Assembly: GCA_015832175.1 (NCBI GenBank)
Contig: WJXW01000017.1
Coordinates: 372,001-436,000 of the forward strand
Reading direction: 5' to 3'
Source: Paraphaeosphaeria minitans
Taxonomy: Eukaryota > Ascomycota > Dothideomycetes > Pleosporales > Didymosphaeriaceae
DNA length: 64,000 bases
Part shown: piece after piece, positions 11,701-22,813 of the stretch
Layout of the letters: each line of letters opens with the position of its first letter
Position numbering within the stretch: the first letter of the stretch is position 1
Translations under genes and position numbers: made by a program
Notes under the pieces: model-generated
What the model saw: the letters and a program-made list of their open reading frames with translations, nothing else
Databases searched by the model: none
Told to the model about the DNA's origin: nothing

Positions 11701-13292
11701 CGCATTTTCTAGCGGCCTGTGGCAGGCTCGTGTCAGAGTGTCTGTAATGAGTCAGTCAAATTTCAATACATGTAGGTTAAATCAATGAACTTGACCACTC
11801 TGCGAATGCCTTGAAGGTGGAGAAAGCCAAGCCAAGCTGGAATTACTTACACGACAGACGACTCTTCGTGATCGGCAGAATTCAGCCCAGGGTGAATGTT
11901 CCTGAAATGCTGAGAGAAATGATATTTTCGAAAACACGGCTTTACGCGCTCGACACCCTCGCTGACACATAGGCCTGCTGAACGTTAGCATGTTGTGCAA
12001 AAGGATGTACCAAGGCTCGTCAGCTGCCTCAGGGGCATCTATGCAGAGCCGACTGTACGCGAACCGATGCCCAAGTCTATGCTATCCATCGTACTGCAGG
12101 CGCTTGCATGCGAATCCCAATCTGCAAGAATGAATAACTTACTGCACAGCCAGCTCTTCGAGGGGTAAGCTTCCTCCTCATTCCGCTTCCAATCACACTT
12201 CCTCCCATACCATCTTCCGCACTTTCGTGTGCACTGGTATATTTTGTTCGGATCTCTCTTCAACAGCTCCGGATCCTCTGTTGGGTTGCAACCTTTCTTT
12301 CCCCCTCGCAGTGTAGACTGTGAGATCGTCGTCATCGCGGCTTGCGTCTCACGGGAACATGCGACATCAGGAATCATGAGTTGCTGCGATGTAACTGCGG
12401 CCGTAATAGGAGTCAACTGTGGGAATAGTATTGGGTCCTGAGCAAATCCTGTTTGTGACTTGTACGCGGAATCCTGGCCGGTCATCCCCTGCTTCAAAGC
12501 CTGACCGAACCACTGTCTGATGGCTGCTGCTGACTCGCCAGTGAGTTGAGCAAGAGAGCCAATATGCCTGTCACTGGGAAGGGGTTAGCAGTCCATTGCA
12601 CCACCTGGGTAGAACCATGCACTAGGCAAGTCTGCTTACCTCGGGAGTACGTTGTACTTGCTGAACCAGGTTGCGCACACGTCAGCAGCTTCGTCGCTGA
12701 GACCCGTCACATCAGAACTGGCTGCTGGAGTGGGCTGGGTTTCGAGCGCCCAGTTACTCGACCCTGTCATGGAACCCGTGGTAAAGGGCGAGAACGCCTC
12801 ATGTCGCTTCGCCGCGGGGAAGTCCTGTACATCTAGCTGAAGTGGCCTCTTGTTGATTTGAGGTGTGTATAATGAATCAAAGGTCTGCGCAGGCGTTGTG
12901 GTGAACATACTGTTCCATGAGGCATCTCCGGCGGTGTTACCCAAGCCCTGAAAGGTCAGCTAGGCACCGCTATGCGATCACGAAACGTTCATAGTAAAGG
13001 TGTGGAGTGCACCCACGACCTAGTATGATACGAGATGAGAACATACAAGAGGTTCCATTCCAAACGCTGTGCTGTTCATATCGCCGACCGGCGCAAATAT
13101 TGAGTCAAATGAATGGTCAAATGTAGCCGTCGTGTCGATACCCTCGTCGCCGAAGAAGAATGCCGAAGAAGTATTACCCTCTCCAGCACCCTTCAAGTCA
13201 TCAAAGACAGGCTGCATGCCGAATCCTGTGAAGTTGATGCCAGCGCCCGCGTTGAAGTCGAAGTCGGTGTTGTTGCCGCCCTGAGAAGCCAT
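8711..13292 (-). CDS. Homeodomain-like / C2H2 / protein kinase / HET fusion
   Basis: Five exons on the minus strand: 13292-13047, 12947-12640, 12573-12143, 11974-11851 and 11741-8711. All introns have GT-AG ends and phases agree, giving 1379 aa. Parts in order: a Gly/Asp/Phe-rich N-terminus; a homeodomain-like helix region at about 165-216 ending IRQWFGQALKQG; a Cys/His-rich segment (CTRKCGRWYGRKCDWKR, then SWLCSLC and YHFSQHFRNIH) at about 285-355; a C2H2 finger with C383/C386/H399/H403; a Ser/Thr kinase at about 635-905 (GAGGFSTV glycine loop, K662, HMD with D759, DFG 780-782, APE 804-806); then a HET domain from about 1025 (YAALSYVW, LWVDNLCVLQD) to RAWSLQERLLSRR near 1140-1152. The tail has two copies of a GGV(F/H)G(E/K)NP motif. 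The zinc-finger half resembles a fungal C2H2 regulator family; HET domains mediate non-self recognition and cell death. One open frame of 3 kb links kinase and HET, so the fusion is genomic. What it does is unknown. Confidence 0.85.
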
Positions 13293-14295
13293 TGCTAGTA
13301 GGTAAGGGTTTCAGGTGCTTTGGGGATGGCGGAAGGGCGCGCCGTTAGTACAGATGGGGGTTGCAACTCGAATAGTCGAGAGGAGAATGAGCGAAGATGA
13401 GTCAAGAGCCTGAGGCCGGGCTGGCCCCGACTTTTAGATCTTACGGTGGTTGCTCGTATGGGTCGTTCGGAGTCATGAGCTAGTGCATCAGATTGCAGGT
13501 GCGAAGGGCGGTTGGCGACAAGACGGGACTAGCGCAGACTCGCGCGGAGGCTTGGAAGATGGGGGGTGCGGTGTGTGTTAACGAGGTTTGGCGGTTGGAC
13601 CGAGAGCAGTGCCGGTAATTTTACGGCTAGTGCTTACCTACGGCCTCAACGAGCTTTCAATGTGTGCGTCTCCAGGACTACAAAGACTCGTGTCCAGCTC
13701 AATACCTTATGTCTACTAGACTATCATGCTTGACAGTTTCTTGCTATTCTGTTCAGCAAGGACTGTCGGGCTCCTCAAGAAGGCCACTGGGCGATGCGAT
13801 CGATACGCACTCGCAAAGTACTGCCACATTCTGCTGATCACGTAACCCCCAGTATTACGGTACTACCTACCTGGCCAGATCACTGCTAAACCCCACACTC
13901 AAAGGGCGCTCCACTTCGCCCTTCTGTTTGAGGCGCAGGCCGCAAATGCACCGGTTTCCTCACTCATTCCCGTGGCTCAGCCACCTTGGACTCGAGAATC
14001 CAGCGTTGCTTGGCGTACCTATGCCTGATTATCCGTATCGTATCCCCAGGTCCTGCTTGCGGCCGGCCTCACATCATCCAGCATGACAGTGGGGTGAACA
14101 ATCGATAGGTATGGTCTCCTCACCATGTGCAACGGACAACCATGATAATGTGGTAATGCTCGTTAAGAAAAGGGGGTATCTATGTAGAAAAAGTGCATGT
14201 CCAGAACGGAATAGGTCCACCTTGTTCCAAGTACCCAGGAACGATGGCATGGTGGACAGGCCAAAGACACGCTTTTGATGCACCAGTACCAGGCA
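13293..14295. other. Intergenic region, promoter of the fusion gene
   Basis: About 1 kb between the start of the fusion gene and the 3' end of the Zn2Cys6 gene, both on the minus strand. No coding signal, no repeat array. It should contain the promoter of the fusion gene. Confidence 0.55.
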
Positions 14296-17112
14296 TCAGG
14301 TCGCGCCCTTGATGAACCAATCAGAACTGGCGTCCACCATATAATTGGTAATGTTGAACTCGTTGACCGGTTGTCCATCAGGCATTGCGGTCTGCATGGC
14401 GCCGTCGGACGCTACATATGTGTTCGCGCTGTCCATCGATGCAGGCAGCCTCGGCATGTTGAAGAAATCGAATACATCAAGATATTCCAACTCATTGGGG
14501 GCTGGAGTCCGAGCCGGGGTTGGCTGGTGGCTGGGATGCATCTTTGGCTGTCGCGCAATGAGAAAGTCGAGGTCGAATGCGCAGCGGCGCATGTCTGCAA
14601 GTATTCTAACGGTAGACGGGGTGATGCGCTCTCCGTTTAACCCGGCATTTTGTTGCGACTCTTGGTATTCCAGCAGCACGCGGGAAAGCAAATTGGCGTA
14701 GCGAGAGCCCACTTCCCAGTACGCACCCATTTCTCTGAGCGTCAAGACGAGCAGGTGGATGGATTCATCCACGCGGTGAGCTATCGTCGAGCCATGGACC
14801 AACAGAACACGAGCCGCAACCCACAAGGAGAAAGCGAAAGGCGGACCGAGCTTCGTCAAGAGACCATTTTCGCGAATGTATTGGCAGAGCATCACGATGC
14901 TCTCGACGCCACTTAGACATCTTTGACTTGCGCTGAAGGAAGGCGCGAATATTGGTGAGCGGTGGGTAGGGTATGCGGCAGAAGAGTGTAGGCGGATGAC
15001 GGTACTATTCAAGTTAGCACATCTCGAGGCGCGAGGCCGGAGTACGTACGTGTGGAAGGCGGCGTGCAACATGATCAAACTACTGTTAAGATCCTTGCTG
15101 GCTGCTGGTCCTGCGAAGACACGCGTTGCATTCCCATATTCAGGCGGCAAGTTGTACTTCCATTGCTCAAGCGTGCTATCCAGTGCACGATACTCGCTTT
15201 GCCATTTCTCGACATCAGTCAGAGACGTGATGTCAACCGGCTGCTTCAAAAAATCGTGAATGCGGGATAGTATCTCTAGTATCTCCACATAATAGGAAAA
15301 CGCCCCCAGATTCTCTGGTCGATTCAGTGTAAAATCCGTGCGCGTTGACGTACGAAACCAACGAGTCTCCACTGACGTGTTGCGAGTGAAGAACTCGTCC
15401 CGGCACGGAAGTTGACGATCGATTTCCTTTTCGTCAAGTGCGAATTCGAAGGCGGTTGCAACGGTCGCATATCGATCAAGAACGTAGATCATCCAAAACA
15501 ATCGCCTTCGGCTTTCCTCCATGATCCAATCCGTCGGTTCCGGGAGGACAATCGCACGCAACGTATAGATGGACGCGTATTGAGGGGCTACTTCTGGCGA
15601 AGAATTTTCGACTGATAACCCAAGGTTGACGATCGACCGTGTGATCAAAGCCAGGAGGTTCCACCCCGGAGGGCCGTTCGAGCATCCCACGACATCCAGC
15701 GCTAGTATGACGAGTGCCTGCAGTGACTTGACCGAACTATTCTGGATTCCGAACAATAGCACTTTATCTGTCGAGTTCCGGTGGTAGTGCTCTCTCTTTT
15801 CTGGGGTCAAACGAGGGTCAGTCGAAAACCTCAGGGTGGTTGCAACCATAGCATGTAGGAGGATTCGATCCGCCTCGTCCAGACTGGTGTCCCCAAAAAG
15901 AGAATTCAAGGTCGCTTGACGATGAAGAATTGGACACCAAGGGTAAATGTGCTTGAAGAATAGGTCCACTAGACCATAAAGTAAGTCGTACGGTGGAAAG
16001 TCCTGGTCGCCTCGCGCGAGTGCTCCGGCCATTGATGGGGGAGCGAAACGATCGTTGTTGAAGGCAAATGCATCTCTTTGTTGTAACCCCCCCACATTCG
16101 ACCCAGCATCCTCGGGCGAGTTATGATAGCCATTGCTGCCGACAGACGGCGCATGCCGCGCGTCGGGTACTCCACCAGAAAAACTTGACTGCAGGGGGGT
16201 TGCAGTTGCAGCAGAGAAACTACCTGGTTTCTGTATGAAAAGTGCTGTTTCAGGCCGTGGTACATGTGGCGTTTGCTGCAAAACAGTAGGGCTCCGGAAG
16301 ACCTGTCCGGCCTGCGGGGAAGACACAGCCGGCGTGGCCTGGTTGCCAGAGAGTTGGTTGATCTGATTCTGCTGTTGGTGGAGCAATGACTCCAGCTTAT
16401 CTGTTCCGAGTCAGCCTATATCCCACGTTCGCTTGATAAATGCTCCTTCTCGGTTTATCTCGAACTAAGGCTGAATTCCATGCAAAGTTTGTCCTTATCA
16501 TAACAAGAAGATAAAGGTCCTTTCCTCGATTCTTTGATGTGGGAGGAGTGTGAGTGTACGTAAATCGACTCACCAAGACGGGCCTCTAGCTCTCGGCCGT
16601 AACCTGCGCGCAAACCTGGCTTCTTTCGCGGTAGATATATGCATCCAGAGTGATTCTTGACACACCAACCACAGCTTGGTTGGCCACGGTCGCACTTGAC
16701 CTGTAACACCGTTAGCAACAATCAAGGGGTCAAAAAATAAAGTAATCGCCAACAGCTATGAAATGTTTTCGCGGCGCGTTGCTCCAGTGTGTACCTCCAA
16801 AGGCAGGGGCGTAGGAAGGTGCCCTTGCGGAGCAAGCTCCCGGGTGACACAGCGACATACAATTGCGAATTTCAACCAACTCGAAACATTGCGCATTGGT
16901 TTACTCACCTTGCGCTGCTTACATATCTCGCAGCTAACAGAAATGGGGCGTTTGCGCTTCGTTGCGCCGCTGGTTTGGATGGCTTCGTCGCCGCTGGATC
17001 CTTCTCCGCTCCAGTCCTGCTCATCGGTCGGCGAGTGCTGCGATAGCTTCGCGTGGCTCTCCGGGCTGGTATATGGGCGCGTCCCATTGCCGTTGAGCGA
17101 AGCCGTCTCCAT
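14296..17112 (-). CDS. Zn2Cys6 transcription factor
   Basis: Nuclear DNA-binding regulator of the fungal Gal4 type. Exons 17112-16909, 16700-16574, 16400-15050 and 15004-14296 give 796 aa. The zinc cluster is perfect: C61-X2-C64-X6-C71-X6-C78-X2-C81-X6-C88, split by intron 1 exactly after CKQRK. A short coiled coil follows (ELEARLDKLESLLHQQQNQ), formed across intron 2. A fungal-specific transcription factor domain covers about 250-560 (FFKHIYPWCPILHRQ). Intron 3 is only 45 nt, in frame and free of stops, but has a donor gtacgt, a GCTAAC branch point and a TAG acceptor. Removing it restores the family-like FHTTVIRLHSSAAYP. The target is unknown. It is divergent from L-rhamnonate dehydratase with a shared 673-bp promoter, so control of that gene is plausible. 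The start is the first ATG in frame. Confidence 0.88.
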
Positions 17113-17785
17113 GTTTGATAAGATATCTGTGGGACTGGATACAGGATGCAAAGATCGCTCGACAATAGCCCGAAGAAACGAGGGTGAGTTTCCCAATCGT
17201 TGTCCCCGCAAGTCGGCGCTGGCCTTACCTCGGAGGAACGGACGAATCACCACAGTGCACCGAGTCTCGGATCACGACGCCATCGCTAGGAGTGAACGAA
17301 TCGCGGGGTGCATCTTGGACTCCAATTGGAACGCAGCGGTTTGCGTCGTGAGAGCAGCAAAGCATGTGCATTGGAGATTACGTCGGTGCAACGGGATCGC
17401 ATTGCGGCGTTCCGTCCACAGAGACGCCATACCTAAAGCTATCGATACGAGGGATCCCTATACCCGTAGGTACGTAGGTACGGTAGGTACCTAGGGCAAT
17501 TCGCCAGAGCCCCGAGGCTCCTCGAACGGCAAGCCATGGGCGAGGCCCCACTTTGCTGTAGCTACCACAATAGCTTGCTCGGGGCATCATTGTCATTTCG
17601 CCTGGAGATGGCCCGAGATAGTTGTGTTTTTGAGCCTGGTTCCCCTTACATGATGGATTATTCCTTTATAAACATGGGTGACAATCGTACTCTGTTAGCC
17701 CCACGACCTCTGCCCCTCACTTGATCCTTTCGTCCAACACTGAAAGTCCCCATCGTCCCGCGCTGCCAACTTGTCACGCATCAAG
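17113..17785. promoter_or_regulatory. Divergent promoter, Zn2Cys6 factor / LRA3
   Basis: Shared 673-bp upstream region of two divergently transcribed genes. It contains a cluster of GTAGGTAC-type repeats at about 17465-17492 and several CGG/CCG triplets (for example around 17230-17245), the half-site type bound by Zn2Cys6 proteins. No functional site can be proven by reading alone. Confidence 0.45.
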
Positions 17786-19159
17786 ATGCCGTCCACGGTT
17801 GAGGGAAGCACAGCGCGAAGCTTTCCTACTATCAAGCATGTCCGCACCTTCATCACCCAAGGGCCGGGGTCTGGCGGCGACTACCACAATGTGCACGGCG
17901 GCCATTGGCTCATTGACAGCAAGATCTCTACGCCCATGTCCCAGTATGAGGAGTACAGGAAGTCGCGCACGAGCTGGGGCATCAACGTACTTGGCTCTTT
18001 TTGCGTACAGATTGAGGCGACCGATGGAACCAAGGGCTTTGCGACTGGTTTTGGAGGGCCGCCCGCATGCTGGCTGGTCGCAGAGCACTTTGAGCGGTTT
18101 CTGATCGGCCAGGGTGAGTTTGGTGAAAATTTGTGGCTATTGATCTTGTTCTAACGAATGGTAGATCCCCGAGATACAAACCACATCTTCGAGCAGATGT
18201 ACCGCGGATCCATGTTCTACGGTCGAAAGGGTCTACCCGTAGCGGTCATCTCCGTCATCGATCTCGCCATCTGGGATCTTCTAGGCAAGATCCGAAACGA
18301 GCCCGTATACAAGATGATCGGCGGCGCAACAAGAGAAAGACTGAACTTTTACTGCACTGGTCCAGAACCGCTCGCAGCCAAGGAGATGGGCTTCTGGGGT
18401 GCAAAGGTGCCCCTCCCATATGGCCCGGGAGAGGGTCCCGAGGGACTGAAGAAGAACGTGGAATTCCTCACAAAACACCGCGAGAGCGTTGGTCCCGACT
18501 TCCCCATCATGGTTGACTGCTACATGAGCCTGAACGTGCAATATACCATCGAGGTTGTGGCGGCAACTGAACACCTCAATCTGAACTGGTGGGAAGAATG
18601 TCTCTCGCCTGACGACACGGATGGTTTCGAACTGATCAAGCGTGCACACCCGCGAATGAAATTTACCACGGGCGAGCACGAGTACTCAAGGTATGGCTTC
18701 AGGAAGCTGATTGAGGGTCGCAACTTGGATATACTCCAGCCAGACGTCATGTGGGTCGGAGGCATGACTGAGCTGCTCAAGATCTCGGCAATGGCAGCCG
18801 CATACGACATCCCCGTCGTGCCGCATGCCAGCGGTCCATACTCATATCACTTCGTCGTCAGCCAGGCACATTCCCCATTCCAGGAGTATCTGGCAAACTC
18901 TCCAGACGGCAAGTCTGTCCTGCCAGTGTTCGGAGACCTGTTTCTCAACGAGCCCATTCCCACCAAAGGCTACCTCGATGTCTCTATCCTCGACAAGCCT
19001 GGGTTTGGACTTGAACTCAACCCGAACGCTCGGCTGATTGATGCTACGAACATCTTGAACCCCGCGCCGGCCAAGTCGTTGAAAGCGCCAGAGCAGGCGC
19101 CGATCAAAGCTGAAGAGGCTGAGATTAGTGGCGTGGGAGCAAGTGGGCACGCTGCATAG
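17786..19159 (+). CDS. LRA3: L-rhamnonate dehydratase
   Basis: Enolase-superfamily enzyme that dehydrates L-rhamnonate to 2-keto-3-deoxy-L-rhamnonate, the third step of the non-phosphorylating fungal rhamnose pathway. Exons 17786-18113 and 18165-19159 give 440 aa. The 51-nt intron ends ctaacgaatggtag. N-terminal signature GGDYHNVHGGHW and STPMSQYEEYRKSRTSWGINVLG match bacterial RhmD. Metal ligands appear as D227 (VDCYMS), E253 (WEECLSPDD) and E280 (TGEHEYS); the catalytic His is H333 (VPHAS). The C-terminal tail of about 25 residues is an unconserved Ala/Glu-rich extension. Substrate assignment follows from the family-wide similarity and from the RhmD-type signatures; another acid-sugar dehydratase is possible but less likely. 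Confidence 0.88.
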
Positions 19160-19700
19160 AGGAGAAATCCAACGCAGCGCAGCATCAGATTGCATTTCTT
19201 TACGTACACATTTCAGCTATACTGCATTGGCGGGTTGTTTGGGTTTCTGGCGTCGCATCTTACTTTTACTTTATCTAGATGGGTCTGGCGTACCCTGACA
19301 GAGTACACCCGCGACTCGCAGTACCTATGGGAACACAGATCCAAGCTGAATGATCTGGTAGGTAGATAGATGATATCCTCAACAATGAACAATTTGTGCA
19401 TCCATTTATTCCGAACCCTATTTTTAGCTGTCCAGCATGATTCGCAGCCGCTTGCGACGAGCCCTTTCGCTGGCTGTGCTTTGAGGCGCGGCCAGGGACC
19501 GTAAGACAGGGACAGTGGGGCAAGGCGGCGTTAGCACACCGCAGCTTGTCCTTCTAGTGTTGCCAATAAACATCAATTGAGGCTGCGACATCGTGCAAAG
19601 TCTTCACTCATCATCTCCTCCCTCATCGAAGCTACTTCAGTCGCTTTTGACGTTGCTCCTGCTGTTCTCCCGTACCCACCAAAACTACCCCGCTTGCATC
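19160..19700. other. Intergenic LRA3-UAP1
   Basis: Same-strand spacer holding the UAP1 promoter. A CCAAT sequence lies at 19563-19567, about 135 bp before the UAP1 ATG. Otherwise featureless. Confidence 0.5.
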
Positions 19701-21327
19701 ATGGACGCCATCAAGGATGCCGTTACCTCCACACTCGAGAAGCTGAACATCACCGGCGCCGGCACCCAGGGCGTTCCCGCAAAGGAACCTACCGAGGAGC
19801 AGCTTACCGAGCTCAAGTCCAAGTACGAGAAAGCAGGGCAGGAGCAGGTCTTCGCTTTCTATGACAAGCTCTCGACAGCTGAGAAGGCGGCATTGTACGG
19901 CCAGCTGCAGAACTTCGACCCTGACTACATCAACGAGATCACAGACAAGGCACTCAACCCACCCAAGGCAGAGTCCGCCGAGGACAAGCTCGAGCCGCTT
20001 CCCGAAAATGCCACATCGTCGGTCCTCGATTCGAGCGCGGAGGACCTCCAAAAATGGTACGACAGCGGCCTCGAGCTGATTGCCGAGAACAAGGTCGCGG
20101 TGGTTTTGATGGCCGGTGGCCAAGGCACACGGTTGGGCAGCTCCGAACCCAAGGGCTGCTTCAACATTGGGCTGCCCAGCAGCAAGTCGCTGTTTCAGCT
20201 GCAGGGTGAACGGATAGCCAAGGCTGAGAAGCTGGCCAAGAAGAAGCACGGCAAGGAGAGCGTCACAATCCCCTGGTATGTCATGACCAGTGGACCCACG
20301 CGTGGCCCTACACAAAAGTTTTTCAAAGAGAAGAACTACTTTGGACTGAAGAAGGAGAACGTCATCATCTTCGAGCAGGGTGTACTTCCTTGCATATCGA
20401 ACGAGGGCAAGATCCTCCTCGAGAGCAAGTCGAAGGTGAGCTCCCTGATAAACTCTATTTCTGACTTTTGCTGACCCTCCAGGTCGCTGTTGCGCCCGAT
20501 GGCAACGGTGGTCTCTACCAAGCGCTCATCAATGCTGGCGTAGTCTCAGACATGGGCAAGCGCGGCATCAAGCACATCCACGCGTACTGTGTCGACAACT
20601 GCCTCGTCAAGGTCGCCGACCCCACCTTCATTGGCTTCTCCGCGTCCCAGAAGGTCGACATCGCCACCAAGGTTGTTCGCAAGCGTGACGCGAAGGAGTC
20701 GGTTGGACTCATCCTCCAGAAGAACGGCAAACCCGACGTGGTCGAATACTCGGAGATCTCCACCGAAGATGCAGAGGCCACGGAGTCCTCTGGTCTCCTC
20801 AGGTTCCGCGCCGCGAACATCGTGAACCACTACTACTCGTACGAGTTCCTCGAGAGCATTCCCGAGTGGGCAAAGAAGCTGCCCCACCACGTCGCCCGCA
20901 AGAAGATCCCCTTTGTGAACACGGAGACGGGCGAGACGGTCAAGCCGGAGAAGCCCAACGGCATCAAGCTCGAGCAGTTCGTCTTCGACTGCTTCCCGTT
21001 CTTGTCGCTTGACAAGTTTGCCTGCATGGAGGTCAAGCGCGAGGACGAGTTCTCGCCCCTGAAGAACGCGTCCGGAGAGGACAGCCCGCAGAGCAGCAAG
21101 AAGGACATCACGGCTCAGGGTAAGAAGTGGGTTGAGGCTGCGGGTGCTACCGTCGTCAGCGAGGACGCTGAAGCAGGCGTCGAGGTGTCGCCTTTGATCT
21201 CTTACGTAAGTGGTGGTGCAGTCCAGTGCTAGACGAAGCTAACCATTTCTTGCAGGGCGGCGAGGGTCTCGAATTCGTCAAGAACACGACCATCAAGGCT
21301 CCGGCTGTTATTGAGAACGAGCCTTAG
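19701..21327 (+). CDS. UAP1: UDP-N-acetylglucosamine pyrophosphorylase
   Basis: Cytosolic enzyme making UDP-GlcNAc from UTP and GlcNAc-1-phosphate, the last step of the Leloir-type hexosamine route that feeds chitin, N-glycans and GPI anchors. Exons 19701-20435, 20483-21205 and 21256-21327 encode 509 aa; all introns are phase 0 (47 and 50 nt). The nucleotide-binding signature [17 protein letters not shown] lies near residue 137. [10 protein letters not shown] and GNGGLYQAL are conserved UTP/sugar-binding segments, and KIPFVN plus [12 protein letters not shown] are typical of the eukaryotic UAP group rather than of UGP1. Length agrees with fungal orthologues. The final exon codes for only 23 residues. 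Confidence 0.95.
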
Positions 21328-22813
21328 ATGCGGGTCGAATGTATAACCGGCGAAGTGCTGCACATGTGTGTGCCTTAACAAAAGGAGTCCCACGGTCTTA
21401 CGAAGATAACGAATTGGAAAATAAATGTACACTGAGCAGGTTTAGGATATGATGAGGTTGTTCAATTCAAGACGTTTTTTAGTACAGCAGGAGTGATGCA
21501 CTGTTGATAGCTAGCGAACAGATGATGACAAATGCGTGATTCTTGTGCAATCACGCTCGCTTTCTGGAGGCAGAAGCGCGGCCAATATGTACCTACGCGG
21601 CAGCAGGGCGCCCTCCTAAGTAGGTAGGTAGGTGGGTAGGTAGGTAGGTGGGTAGGTAGGTAGGTGGGTAGGTAGGTAGGTGGGTAGGTAGGTAGGTGCG
21701 TACAGGCAAACGTGCAGCACGCGCGGATGGAGCCGCATCGCACACTGAGCACTCTGTGGAAGCTCGGTTTTGGTGATTCGGGTGAGCATTAGCCCCCACG
21801 CGCAACACGCAATCTCCTGTCCAATCTCCCGAGGCAGAAAGCTTTCCTGGAAGTGAAGGAAAAGGAATAGAAGGCTGGCAGTGACGCTGCGAGGGCGTTT
21901 GCGGATCTGGTAGGTAGGTACTAAAAGCGCTCGAGCCAAAAGATGGCGAGTTGGGCTCGGGCAATGGCGCATTGTGTCATTTCGCGGGTTGCTACCCTAG
22001 GATGCAGAGGGCGTGCGGCGTGCGGCGTGCGGGCAGTTCAGGGCTCCATCGGCTTGCGTGCAGGCGGCTGAGGCGGACAGGCAAATTCGAAAAAGGGGGC
22101 CCGTGTCGGCAGATATGGCCATTCAGACATTCAGACAGATGTGATGGATCATCATGGCCAGCTTGTCGAGGGAGACTACTAGCACCGACGTGGCCAAGCA
22201 GGAAGCCCTCCCATGGCTTGCTTCTGGACCCTTGTAACTTGTTGCCGTGCCTCTGCGGCCTTGCGCCGTGGCGGTTATGCGACGAAAGAGCGAGCGAGTG
22301 GGCGAGTCAGCCTTGTTCGCCCAACAGCCCTGGCCTCTTCTCTTCCTTAAAACAACGCGCATCGCCCACACAAACGCGGAGGACGGACGCAGCTGAGTTG
22401 CTGAGGGAAGGACTGGAGATTCCATTGCATCGGTACGTTTGCGCCTCTCAACAGCTAGGTAATAGCCATCTAATCCCGCCGGAGACCCGCCACGTTTTTC
22501 CTCTCGGCGCCCACATTTCATCACCCCTCGAAAATTCTGCCGCTAACGCCCTCGACAGTGAAGGAACCGAGACGTGAACGGGAAGCAGTGTGTGCGCGCC
22601 CATTCACATCTTACCACTGCGACACCCACCAACACCCACCGCCCTTCCACTTACCCACGGCAATCGCGCAAGCGCCGTCCCCAACCCACACGCACCCTCA
22701 CGACCCTCCTTGTACCGCCCCGCCGCCCCTTTCCGCTTCCTACCCCGCCGCCCGCCGTGCACAGAGCAATACTCACACGCTTCACCCAGGCACACCCGGA
22801 GGAACCATCCAAC
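21328..22813. other. Intergenic UAP1-GIS2
   Basis: About 1.5 kb without a gene. It contains the GTAG minisatellite (21617-21698), a second short GGTAGGTAGGTACT copy near 21910, and a C-rich, C/A/T-biased leader just before the next ATG that probably forms its 5' UTR. Confidence 0.55.
21617..21698. repeat. 16-bp minisatellite built of GTAG
   Basis: About five copies of a 16-bp unit gtaggtaggtaggtgg. It is a tetranucleotide repeat in which every fourth repeat carries T-A to T-G change, giving a clear higher-order period. Confidence 0.9.

Noticed and set aside
8711..11741. Two separate genes, kinase and HET
   Set aside because: No stop, no start context and no intron signal between the two domains; the simplest reading is one gene.
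16763..17494. A 243-codon open frame on the + strand
   Set aside because: It is antisense to exon 1 of the Zn2Cys6 gene and its promoter, and has no protein character.
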